Shown here: positions 1 through 9,482 of the stretch, in pieces | How the letters are laid out: every line of letters starts with the position of its first letter | Position numbering within the stretch: the stretch's first letter is position 1 | Source: Glandiceps talaboti | Lineage: Eukaryota > Hemichordata > Enteropneusta > Spengelidae | Length of the DNA stretch: 64,000 bases | Assembly (NCBI RefSeq): GCF_964340395.1 | Contig: NC_135563.1 | Location: 21,100,151-21,164,150 of the forward strand | Reading direction: 5' to 3' | Made by a program: the position numbers and the translations under genes | The notes under the pieces: model-generated | What the model saw: the letters and a program-made list of their open reading frames with translations, nothing else | Databases searched by the model: none | Told to the model about the DNA's origin: nothing

Positions 1-1500
1 ACATTTGACATTTTCCATGCCTCTGGTATTTTTCTACTTCATAAAACGGGGTGGGGGTGGGGGGTAGTTGGCGCCACAAGGTGTACAACTTGGGCCACAG
101 CCTGTCTAGTTTGGAAAAAAACTTTGACAACAAGTTATTTTTGTGATTCAGCCAAAAGTGTAATGTTCTATTAAAGAATCATTATTACTATTATTATCAT
201 CATTAAAAATTTATCAGACATCTTTTCATTTTTAGATTTTATATCCCTATTTTTATTTATTTTCTCTTTCCAACCCCCTCCCCCACCCCATCCCTCTCTC
301 TTATATATATTTGTTTATGGCTAACAGGTTATTTAATATCTACAAATATCTTAGCACAATTTGTACCACAAACTGTGTGATATTTCAGACCACTATAGAG
401 AACAGCCTCTAAAGTGGTCTCTGATGATATATATTTTTTCATAATGGAATTATTTTGACAGTATGGAATTTTACCAGTGTGGTATGTTTTCACGTGACAC
501 TCCACAGTGCTATTTCAGTGATATCGGTTCAATTTTGCTGATTCATCAGTTAGCACGGAATGGAAAAGGCCAGTCATGCTTGGTCAACATAATCATGCCT
601 GGTAAATACGTCATATATATTACTGTGACATGTCACCTCAGTAGCTGAAGTCATGCGGTGACCTTGTGAATACCGGATATGTACGTCAGCAAGGTGTGGA
701 ATTGTACAATACAAAGTGATAATGAAAATGGAATGTTGAAATATTGCACAATAGTGTATTGTACAGTGAAATCTCACAATGACAAAGGTAGACACAATGT
801 ATTGTACAGTGAAACCACACGATGCCAAGGGTAGACACACTTTAAAGACAACGAATTCATTAAAGTCACAAATAACACAATTTGTTTTATTTACCACATG
901 GTGACCTTACCACGTGTTTACTACATGCCAAACTACAAGCTTACAAGCCTGTGCGCATGTGCATGACAATAAACATCCAGGATAAACAAGTACGTCAAAA
1001 TCACATTTATATGGTTAATGGTTGTTGTTCAGACCGTCTGTGCTAATTTTGAAGTGTTTACTACACTAGCTGTCTCAAAACAAAACAATCAGTGTGACTA
1101 TACGATAAAAAATACACAATAACTTAGTGATATAAAATGTACTTGTTAGTATTACAAAATACAATGGAATGTGGGTAAAAAATGTATAAGGTCGGATGCG
1201 GCAAAATTCTATAATAGTTACATCAATAGAATTATTGACAACATATAAATATCATTATTATGATCATATTTACAATTCACAAAACTTCCTTGGCGACAAA
1301 GTTTTTGTAAAATTCGGTAATAAAAACTGAAAATATATACGTGTAAGTTACAGAATTCGTTGTCTCATATATTGGATAATTCTGGTGAAATCGGTGGGTC
1401 ATTTTGTGTCACTGTTCAGTTTGATAGCTTGTTTCTCAACCAGGAAACGGAGTTGTTATCGTATATTATTACACCACGAATTGTTCAAGAATATTGGCAG
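1..1500. other. Intergenic / 3' flank of small heat-shock gene
   Basis: No convincing coding exon is seen. The stretch is AT-rich, with a G-rich run near 48-64. Its right part should contain the 3' untranslated region of the minus-strand heat-shock gene, but I found no clear minus-strand AATAAA close to the stop codon. A two-copy 43-bp tandem repeat lies at 756-841 and is listed separately. Confidence 0.5.
756..841. repeat. 43-bp tandem duplication, two copies
   Basis: A unit beginning GTATTGTACAGTGAAA and ending in GTAGACACA occurs at 756 and again at 799, giving a 43-bp period with a handful of substitutions. It is one of several tandem arrays in the window with a 43-44-bp period. Confidence 0.75.
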
Positions 1501-1551
1501 TAATGTCTACAAAAGAGGCAAGTTCATGAAATTTTTCCTGTGCTGAGTTGT

Positions 1552-2244
1552 CTATGATGAACGACCGTCAGTTGGTGAGGGTTCTCTCTTTTCACTTTGA
1601 TTGTCGAGATCTATTAACGGGGCCTGTAATACCAGTACTCCGTCGTCATGTAGTTCTGAGTTCAGTTTGTCGACATTTACGAGCTCGTTTAGTTTAAAAC
1701 GATGGGTGAACGCTTTCCTTCGTAGAGTATGAATACCATTCAGGTCTTTCTCTTCTGTTACTTTGCCACTGACTGCCAGGATATGTCCGTTGACTTCAAT
1801 GTTCACGTCTTCTGGCTTGGCATTGCCTGACCCCAGTCGTAATGACAATTTAAACCGTTCTGGTTCAGGATGTTCAATTTCTTTTATTTCCTCATCTGAG
1901 TCGTCCATGTTCATTTCAACTTCCACATTTGACAGAGGGGTGTGTCCATTCTTGCCATGGAGCGTCTCTTCCATGTTTCCTTCGTCGGTGTCGTTGGAGT
2001 TCTTTTCTGGTTCTCTTACCTGGTCCGAGTTGTTGGAGCTCGTGAAATCCAAAGACCTTCGAATGGACCAATCAGACAGTAGTCGTGAATCATAGCCACT
2101 GCTACTATAATGGTGAGTTGGGTATTCCGATGTATTGTCCCAATTATAACGATCTAACCAATCGTCAGCAAAACGTGGAAATTTACCATGCACTGGTGAT
2201 AGTCCGTGTTGTGGTGAATAAGCACTTGGTAGAACGCTTGTCAT
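1552..2244 (-). CDS. Small heat-shock protein (alpha-crystallin/HSP20 family)
   Basis: Intronless 230-codon gene. Small heat-shock proteins are ATP-independent holdase chaperones that assemble into oligomers and keep unfolding client proteins soluble. Residues about 1-75 are a variable N-terminal arm rich in Tyr, Ser and Trp. Residues 76-125 are an acidic, low-complexity linker. Residues about 128-210 are the alpha-crystallin domain: PEDVNIEVNGHILAVSGK (144-161) forms the central strands, TLRRKAFTHRFKLN (173-186) the next, and GVLVLQAPL (202-210) is the hallmark Gly-x-Leu segment. IDL (211-213) may serve as the C-terminal I/L-x-I/L-type motif. The long acidic insert makes it somewhat longer than vertebrate alphaB-crystallin. 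The promoter just upstream on the minus strand has a TATA box and heat-shock element, supporting heat inducibility. The start is the first Met after that promoter. Family assignment is secure; the exact orthologue is not assigned. Confidence 0.95.
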   Translation of the reverse strand: MTSVLPSAYSPQHGLSPVHGKFPRFADDWLDRYNWDNTSEYPTHHYSSSGYDSRLLSDWSIRRSLDFTSSNNSDQVREPEKNSNDTDEGNMEETLHGKNGHTPLSNVEVEMNMDDSDEEIKEIEHPEPERFKLSLRLGSGNAKPEDVNIEVNGHILAVSGKVTEEKDLNGIHTLRRKAFTHRFKLNELVNVDKLNSELHDDGVLVLQAPLIDLDNQSEKREPSPTDGRSS

Positions 2245-2315
2245 TCTGGTAGAGGTTATTTTGGCGTTTGTCTGTGGTACTTGAAAGTTCTGTACTCAGT
2301 GAAATAAGAATACAC

Positions 2316-2323
2316 CTTATATA
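2316..2323 (-). promoter_or_regulatory. TATA box of small heat-shock gene
   Basis: The minus strand reads TATATAAG about 75 bp upstream of the start codon. This is a good TATA match, placed to set a short 5' leader. Confidence 0.65.
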
Positions 2324-2348
2324 TTGAATGGACCTGGCACTTCTGTCA

Positions 2349-2361
2349 GAAATTTCTTGAA
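2349..2361 (-). promoter_or_regulatory. Heat-shock element (HSF binding site)
   Basis: GAA-nn-TTC-nn-GAA is an exact three-unit inverted pentamer array, the consensus for trimeric heat-shock factor. It sits about 30 bp upstream of the TATA box. A further TTC at 2341-2343 is off-register, and a two-unit GAAagTTC lies in the leader at 2283-2290. Confidence 0.75.
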
Positions 2362-2441
2362 TGTACTGGTTTTAAATTCACTATGTGAACTCTGTTTACA
2401 TTCAAACCTATGCCCCTTATACGTCATACACGTTGTATCCT

Positions 2442-2477
2442 ATTGGTCAGTTAGAAAATATAGGTTAGATGACGTCA
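2442..2477 (-). promoter_or_regulatory. CCAAT box and CRE upstream of small heat-shock gene
   Basis: ATTGG at 2442-2446 is a CCAAT box on the minus strand. TGACGTCA at 2470-2477 is a perfect palindromic cAMP-response element. Both lie 200-235 bp upstream of the start codon, a normal proximal-promoter position. Functional use is inferred. Confidence 0.4.
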
Positions 2478-2499
2478 CAGTATGCATTATTTGAAAAGG

Positions 2500-4060
2500 C
2501 TATGGCACTATACAACTATTTATTGAATATGGGCTAGATTAATATGGAAAGTTTTAATACAATGAGGTTAACAACAAAAAATATTTTTGTACATGAAGCA
2601 TTTTCAAGTTGTAGGTAACATACGTAGTTTGTAAAACCCATAAATCGAACATTCCTATGATACTTTGGGGACGCTCAGACGACTAATTTTAGTGGTCTGA
2701 GGTGGACGTTAAAACTTCCATGACGCAGCAGATATTGAGATATGGATCTCTGGCGTCATTGATATCACGGTTGCAATGGTTTGCGCAATAATGCGTTTAT
2801 TTGTTTCCAATCATTGTATATCTTCAGATTTTTATCTGTAATTATGAGCATAAACACGACTAGTCTAGAAAATTCTATACTTTCAAAAATGCAGTGAATC
2901 AAACCCCGAATGTCCAAATGTAAGCATAGTACAGTATCCCTGGACTACATATCTCAAGTGGTCGTATGGTGTGTCAAATCACAGAGGACACATTGTACAA
3001 TTACATGTAACACCGTTTCTCGTATGAGTAAAACAGTAGTAAAACTTTGTCAAACGTGTGTAATTTTTTTGGTAAACTTCAGTCTGACACGACTGAAGCA
3101 CGGACGAAAGTGTGATTTGGGGTCAGATACAATTACAAACTTGTCCCGATAAGACCCCCCCCCCCCACATATACTAGTAAGTTTAATCTTTACACAATCG
3201 TATACATGGAGCAGAACAGAGAATGAAATACTTTGGAGACACACATTTACAAAATTTAATATTACCCTATGCTGAGAGACCTACACCAACCGAACTGCAT
3301 CATTTACATGTGTAACACTAATTGGCAAAATAATATAAATCATATACAAGACACTGACAACTCTTCCATTGGTTAGATAGGTTTCCTGATAGGAAGTCAA
3401 ACTGACTTTTCTTTCTACTGCACTCCCTGCTTAATCAAGTACTAAATACAGATACAGGGTCATATACAATTTTCGTCATTTTCGTTTGAAAAGGCAATTT
3501 ATCTTTGTTTGCATCATAAATAGTAATATTGGTGAGGAAAATTATATGAAAATGTAACAATTTACGAGTACAAAATTTTTTAACCCAATACACACAACAA
3601 ACTTTTGAAAAGCTGAAAGCTTTCAACTGCAAACAGTCAATATTGTTTGTATGTTGTGTGTATTGGTTAAAATAAATTTTAGTACTCATGATATCATGTG
3701 AGTGTACCACAACAGTTGAATTTACACCAGTGTACCAATTTACGATTTATAATCATGCACACATGCTGAAATCTACAATGCAATGCTCCCTGGGGATGGT
3801 ATACCAAGAAATTTTGACCAGTGAACGAAATATATGCACGAACGAGCGATAGGGTGGTTTATCGCTATTACAACATTATACCAGTAATGGCAGTATATTG
3901 AAAAGTTTGAAACAAGATAAGAACTAATGTTTTCTGGGTTCATTTGCGCCCCTATGATGAATTTGCATGACAATGAAGCTGCTTTCAAGACAGCTGATCT
4001 GACCACAGGGGCTTAAAATTGTTTTTGTTTATTTTGTTTATGTTATTTCTTTCTTTCTTT
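2500..4060. other. Intergenic, no gene seen
   Basis: No exon-like sequence is supported. A C-homopolymer lies near 3154-3167. GAAaaTTC half-site pairs around 2868 resemble a weak distal heat-shock element. Open frames here are short and lack recognisable domains. Confidence 0.5.
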
Positions 4061-4068
4061 ACAAAAAA

Positions 4069-4524
4069 ATTGTTTGTTTGTTTATTTTATTTTTATTTTT
4101 TGCTCTTTAAAAATATCTTTTCCCTACAAGGTGCCATGTAATAAAGTGATGATTTGAAAATCTGGCGTGTTTTTTTTCTAAATCAATTTTAACTTGTTCT
4201 TAAGCACCTTTACTATGACAACTCATTTTAATTATTTATGAGTTAGAGACTCTTTCATGGTGAGTGGGGACTAGGAAGGGTCACCAGTTGAGGGCGCTCA
4301 GTAGAACTAACTCATAAATAATTAATATGGTAGTCAGTCACATTAAAAATGATTAACCAACAAAAGAACAAGTTAAAATTGATTTAGAAAAAAATTGATT
4401 TAGAAAAAAAAACACTGTGACACCAGATTTTCAAATCATCTCTTTATTACATGGCACCTTGTAGGGAAAATATATTTTTTAAGAGCTTAAAAAAGTAAGC
4501 AAACAAATAAACAAACAAACAAAT
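4069..4524. mobile_element. Foldback element with long inverted arms
   Basis: The left arm (about 4069-4250) is repeated as the reverse complement in the right arm (about 4308-4524). Matched blocks, outside inward, are the TTGTTTGTTTGTTTATT terminus, CCCTACAAGGTGCCATGTAA, GATTTGAAAATCTGG, CTAAATCAATTTTAACTTG and AATTATTTATGAGTTAG. Only about 60 bp in the centre is unpaired. The right arm carries an extra internal duplication of GATTTAGAAAAAAA. No coding capacity is seen, so this is a non-autonomous foldback/MITE-type element. Its exact ends and target duplication are unclear because the termini are low-complexity. Confidence 0.75.
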
Positions 4525-5230
4525 TTGGACGCATGCCAACTGTCCATTATCGCTCATTTTAGACGTGCTAGTTTGTGTCGAGGCCAATCAGATCCCTCGA
4601 TTTGCGCCATCAATATACTAGGATAATACTTTTACTAATTGAATATATCATTGTAAATATATTTATTGGCTTTACTCGAACAAATTTTACACAGAAATAA
4701 ACAGGAGACAATGTCGTCGGCGCATTGCCTTCAATATGCAATTAGCCTGCATTGATACAGATTATTGAAAGTGATATGATACATAGCATGCGTAGTGCTC
4801 AACTCTTCGCATCATCAACTTGACCTGAAGCTGGACTCCATTTAATGATAGAACAAGTTAATTGAAACGCCAACAACATAATTAATGGTATGAATATTGC
4901 ATAGAGGTTTCAGAGTCACCAAGTAAAGGCTCCATAGAGAAAGGTATTATGCAGAAATAATGCGTAAGCATTTATTTTATACTCCTCCCATGATGCAACA
5001 CGATATGCAAAGTTCTCCACTGGTTATACTTGCCCCAGTCTGGTTGCTTCCGGCCCGGCGGTTGCTTCTAGGTATATTTTGATTTCGGAGAATCTAGTAT
5101 CGAAAAATTACGTAAATATGTAAGTATATCGTGAAAGTTGATATTATACAGAGTACTTACTAATTAATGTTACTGTTTTAAAAAGATCCATCAATTGGTG
5201 AAATTATTGACACGACATAGCATGTTTGGT

Positions 5231-6656
5231 ATGGAAGACCGGTGAGCTGAGGACAACGACCTTCGACTTGAAAATGCGCAGTTTTACAAGCCGCAGTCGA
5301 GTCGCTGTCCTCACCCGTCCTCCATAAGGGAGCGATTAGGTTTTAAGGCCGGTGGGGTCACCTCAATTTGGGACTCAAAGAAGGGGACATAATTTTTACA
5401 AATGAAAGTGAATACTAGTATAGTAAAGGGAGGGGTCACCTTATTTTCAACAACTAAACTAAATCATGAGCCAATTGCAGGGGGGTCACTGCTTTTTAGC
5501 ACAACACAAACAAAAAGTCACCGGCCCACCCTTGGCCGTAATAAACTGATCGCTCCCTAAATATGTGTATATGTTTTTGATTTGTTCAGATCAATATTAA
5601 AGATATAGACTGAGGTGAGTTAGATCGAAACGGTTGAATAGATTTAGCTATTATTGTGTATGGACGCTGTGTAATATAGACAGTCTACAGCAACATTTGT
5701 GTGATTGTATGCGTATTGTGACCATACATCTTGGTGCTGACCAGAAACAATAATAGTTTTGCCTATTATACGAGTATATTTCAACGATGTTTTCATATAT
5801 ATACGTGTCCTCTTCTCTTACTTTTAGGGAGAGTAAAGTACAAACAATCGCAAGTGAATCACCAAATCCACCAACCCGAGTTATGCTGTGGTGCCAAGCA
5901 CGTTCAAGGTCAACAGTGTTTGAACTGGCAATGGCTTCTGTGCCTTTGTTTCAGGTTATCCATGAACCTTACATTATCGCTGATAACTATGGGGAGGAAC
6001 GGCGATACCAGTTATCACCAGAGAAAGTTAGTGGGTATAGTTATGCTGAAGTTAAATGCACCCTTGAAGCCAATTTTCCAGGAAAAAAGGCCGTGTTTGT
6101 AAAGGATCTCCCTGTGACTCTTCAAGGTAACATGGATAATCTGCCGACTGGATATCTTCATACTTTTTTAATTAGAGATCCAAAGTCAACCATACTTTCA
6201 TATTACAAAATGGCTTTAAAATGTTTACCCAAAAGTAACACAGACTTTAAAAGTACTGGCTATTTAGAATACATGTCTATGAAGCCGACATTTGATCTGT
6301 ATCGATATGTAATGGAAACATTACATCAAAAGCCAATCATTATTGATTCCGATGACTTACTTCATTCGCCTCGAGAAGTAATACAGAAATATTGTAACGC
6401 GACAGGCTTGCCTTTCCATGAGTCTATGCTAAACTGGACGCCCGGTAATACAGGTCACTGGTTCCCAAAATTTCTAGAGAACCCCAGTCATCTTGGCTAC
6501 TTTACACATGCCATTGCAAGTTCTTGCTTCCAGCAACCACAAACAACTCATAGTGCATCATCAGCGGAAGAAGAAATTGAATTTCCAACAGAGATCTCAG
6601 AGGTTTTAGAATCAAACCAACCTATATATGATGAACTTTACAAACATAAACTATGA
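5231..6656 (+). CDS. P-loop sulfotransferase-like protein (two exons)
   Basis: Proposed join 5231-5241 + 5828-6656, 279 aa. The main exon follows a clear acceptor (pyrimidine tract, TTTTAG at 5822-5827) and needs two bases from upstream. ATG GAA GAC CG followed by GTGAGC at 5231-5247 supplies them, giving MEDRESK at the N terminus. The large exon has a 5'-phosphosulfate-loop-like segment CQARSRSTVFE (residues 26-36), a nearby HEPY (49-52), and a 3'-phosphate-binding-like segment RDPKSTILSYY (120-130). These fit the sulfotransferase fold of the uncharacterised bacterial/plant/invertebrate P-loop family rather than classical cytosolic SULTs. The substrate is unknown. The C-terminal about 45 residues are acidic and Ser-rich. 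No signal peptide or membrane segment is visible. The family call is moderately sure; the micro-exon is less so. Without it, an in-frame Met at 5787 would give 289 aa but would read through the splice acceptor. Confidence 0.72.
5327..5558. mobile_element. Short inverted-repeat element in putative intron
   Basis: The left end AGGGAGCGATTAGG and right end CTGATCGCTCCCT are inverted copies. Inner blocks also mirror each other (GGCCGGTGGG near the left, CCGGCCCACC near the right). The element is 232 bp, non-coding and MITE-like, and lies in the proposed first intron of the sulfotransferase-like gene. A similar TTAGGGAACGAGCAG end occurs at about 35167 and may belong to the same family. Confidence 0.5.
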
Positions 6657-6793
6657 ATTAAAAGATGTATTCCAACACCATTTTCCTTGTCCGTGAGTCG
6701 AAAAAACTTAGACTTTATTTGTGACTGATTACTACTAACATAAAATCTACGATAGAATATATTTTAGATACAAAAGGATCGAACAATATTATA

Positions 6794-6896
6794 ATTGACA
6801 ATTTCCCATGTTAGACATTAAATGTTCCTACTTCAACATATAATATTATATGCAGAACTAGGACTCATTTAACGTCTAACATGGGAAATTGTCAAT
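6794..6896. repeat. 31-bp inverted repeat downstream of sulfotransferase-like gene
   Basis: Arms 6794-6824 and 6866-6896 are reverse complements with one mismatch over 31 bp (core CATGGGAAATTGTCAAT on the right arm), separated by about 41 bp. It lies about 140 bp beyond the stop codon, probably in the 3' untranslated region, where it could form a strong RNA hairpin. It may equally be a small foldback insertion. Confidence 0.75.
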
Positions 6897-7141
6897 TTCC
6901 GCATCTTTTCTCTTTCTAAAATTATATCTGGCTTTACGGACATTAAAAGATCTAGATTGAAAGATGGTTCAACAGTGCATCCAATGCATTGGGGTAAAAA
7001 CTGGACGCACTGCCACATTTAACCACAAAAACAGACATTTCCAGGATAGGCAACACTTTTGAACCGTCAGTGTAACTGTTATATAACCACTCACATACGT
7101 CAATGTGTGCCATTACAACTACGTATATCAGCTGCAAACTC

Positions 7142-7373
7142 GTGTAATTGTACAGGGGCGTGTAATATTTCATAGGTTGTTGTTTTCTTATTGCTTAGAA
7201 TGCCATTTTCACGAATCTTGCTGCTACAAATGTATCAATCTCTATACTACCGAAGAAATATTTGTCTCTTCCCCTTACACGTAGGAATATATAATCAAAA
7301 GGTTGTTATATTTAGTCTGTAGACCTGGAAAACAACAATCTATGAAATATTACACGCCCCTGTGTGTAATTGT
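7142..7373. mobile_element. MITE with 36-bp terminal inverted repeats and 10-bp target duplication
   Basis: The element spans 7152-7363. The ends read ACAGGGGCGTGTAATATTTC inward from the left, and the exact complement comes in from the right. The arms extend to about 36 bp with one mismatch. GTGTAATTGT flanks it directly on both sides (7142-7151 and 7364-7373), an exact 10-bp target-site duplication. The interior of about 140 bp is non-coding. The duplication length is closest to Mutator-like transposons; assignment is tentative. Confidence 0.8.
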
Positions 7374-7399
7374 ACCATAGAGAGTTCTAATGAACAAAA

Positions 7400-8020
7400 T
7401 TGGTAAACATCTAGTCTCTAACTTTTGATGCACACAAAAATGTCAAGATTATTATGCACATAATTCGTTATTATCTGCTATTGTGAAAGGTTAGTTCGAA
7501 TTAGTTGTTGGATTACATGTACATGTAGGTGCTGTCACGTACGTTCATCCATTATCATGATGTGTGGAAGGACGAGGCATAACATTGTAAAGTATGACAG
7601 AGGAGAATTGTGATTTAATAGAAGGATCGTATACGTAGTTGAAGAATATACCAAGACTAATTTTTACCATAATGTTTGCTACATTTGCTATAATTTCAAA
7701 AATAAAAATTAACTGACCTCAACCCCCAACATATGTCGTATTAGCTTCGTGTATAACTTAACCCCTGAGTGTGGGTGATCATGGGATATCCTGGATTTCC
7801 ATCTTGTCTATTCCTGTTATTCTTTATAAAAAGGCAAAAAACTCATGTTTTTTCAAGACTTTATTGTAAGCATATACTAATAACATCACACAGTTTACAA
7901 TATCATATACATCAGTATAGTTTAAATCAACAACACGGTTTTGTTAGGAATGTAAGTTTTCAGAATATGTTTGAGTCACCTGCAATATTATTGTCAGAAA
8001 TTTTGTTCATTGCTCGGAGC
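7400..8020. other. Intergenic, no gene seen
   Basis: AT-rich sequence without recognisable domains. An open frame at 7769-8026 has no family signature and no splice context I can support. Confidence 0.45.
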
Positions 8021-8024
8021 GTGT

Positions 8025-8450
8025 GAAGTGTACACTTTTTAGGAGTTTTTTTTATATAGTGTTTACTGTTTACAAGTTTGGTGTAATTATAGCAACACGA
8101 TGCTTCGTAAAATACAGGTAGCATATAACAACACGTTGCGAATAGTTTTTGGCCTTAGAGGGGCAGTTAGCATAAGTAACAATTGTGTCAGCAGGAATAT
8201 TTTTAATTCTACCTCATTACAACGCAACTTGTTGTTCAAATTTGGTGAACGGCTACACGAGAGCCACAATGAAATAATTAAGACGTGTATTCTCTCCGAC
8301 AATTATTTTTACTCCAGTTTCTGGAAAAACTACCGACTTGTATTGTATAATTAGTTTTTTTTCTATAGTATTTTTATTTTTTTGTGGTTGTATGGGACTT
8401 TTTTAATGGCCTGAAATAAAGAATATAATAAAGAATATAATAATAATATC
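8025..8450 (+). pseudogene. Decayed 3' fragment of a non-LTR retrotransposon
   Basis: Translating 8061-8352 gives VYCLQVWCNYSNTMLRKIQVAYNN (in two parts, 8061-8099 and 8100 onward), then a Leu-rich segment and SSFWKNYR. This resembles the extreme C terminus of CR1/L2/Jockey-type reverse transcriptases, where a YNN...R...GL pattern follows a WCNY motif. A stop near 8040 interrupts the upstream frame and no reverse transcriptase core is present, so the copy is 5'-truncated and dead. It ends in an AATAAAGAATAT-type microsatellite (about 8415-8450), typical of such elements' 3' ends. Confidence 0.65.
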
Positions 8451-8459
8451 GCATAGAGT

Positions 8460-9300
8460 CCGAATCGGGTGAAACACTATTATAATAAATGTGAAATAGT
8501 TTTAATCGACAAATGAAAATAAGCGTATGTCTTAAAATGGAGTCTTTGTGGAATACCTTTTAGGTGAATTTACACCATTCACAAATCAACTACAGTTAGA
8601 AATAACATCTTTTAACCAATACTATACTAACCCAAATTTTGACGTAATGTATTAACTTTGATATGACTGATCACAGGTATCAAAGGATTTCGAAAAAAAT
8701 AAAAAATAAAAAAATAAATAAATAGGAAATGTTTTTGCCTTATCCAGAACGTCCATTTGGGTATCGGGTATTTCCAGAGTATTTCAGTACTATTGTGTTT
8801 TCTGAATTCATAAAATGTGTTATTATTGTCCACATATAACGTCATTATCTAATAGGGTAAGGTTTAGACTAAGATACAAATGAGTCTATTATTCCTGGTT
8901 TGTTCTGCATCATCTTATTGCAGACAGGAACAACACGAAACAAATCATATGAAACAAATCATCTGACCTTTCGAGAAAGATAGATTTATAGTAAGCTTAC
9001 TAATATGACACATCGGTGGGGGGGGGTCTGAGGATTTTGTTCACTGAATGTGGTCGTAGTCAGTAGGCTCTGACGACATAAACTTGTTAAGATAAATTTA
9101 CTCAAACAAAGTTAAAATATCCGAGGTTTCGAGAATAACCACTTTACTGAAGGTGTTGGAAAGAAATGCTGGCGGTAAGATCAACCAACTTTCACACCTC
9201 CACACCTTGATACTGACTTTTGCTGACGAGTTGTGCGCCACCAACGCTGATTACAGGAATTCTTTTGGTATTATTTATATGCCGTGTTGCATGCTGGTAT
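8460..9300. other. Intergenic, no gene seen
   Basis: AT-rich spacer between the retrotransposon remnant and the PRC1 promoter, with a poly-G run near 9018-9026. No supported exon. Confidence 0.45.
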
Positions 9301-9316
9301 CACAAGTTCAAATAAA

Positions 9317-9372
9317 CCAATCACAGAACAGGATTACAGTGCGAAATTTAAAATAGCGAAAATACGTTCGAA
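9317..9372 (+). promoter_or_regulatory. CCAAT box and CHR-like motif upstream of PRC1
   Basis: CCAAT at 9317-9321 is followed 45 bp later by TTCGAA at 9367-9372, which fits the cell-cycle gene homology region consensus TTYGAA. The start codon is about 97 bp further on. NF-Y sites plus a CHR bound by DREAM/MuvB-B-Myb complexes drive G2/M expression in many animals, and PRC1 is such a gene in vertebrates. Use here is inferred from motif and position only. Confidence 0.4.
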
Positions 9373-9468
9373 GTGAGTCTATGTTACACGTTTGCTGAAA
9401 ACTTCTTATTAAATCGTTCTAGAAGGGCCTTTACGGATATCGACACCGTTCATCTACGTCAAGAAGAC

Positions 9469-9482
9469 ATGGAGGACAAGAG
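9469..9482 (+). CDS. PRC1: PRC1 coding exon 1
   Basis: ATGGAGGACAAGAG before GTAGG encodes MEDK plus two bases of an Arg codon, completed by exon 2 (phase 2). The tiny N-terminal exon is chosen because it joins in frame to exon 2 and gives the expected short N terminus. An alternative start is the in-frame Met at 10991. Confidence 0.75.

Noticed and set aside
1763-2095. Plus-strand frame of 110 codons
   Set aside because: Antisense shadow of the small heat-shock protein gene.
7769-8026. 85-codon frame as a gene
   Set aside because: No recognisable motif; it ends where the retrotransposon similarity starts and is in a different context.
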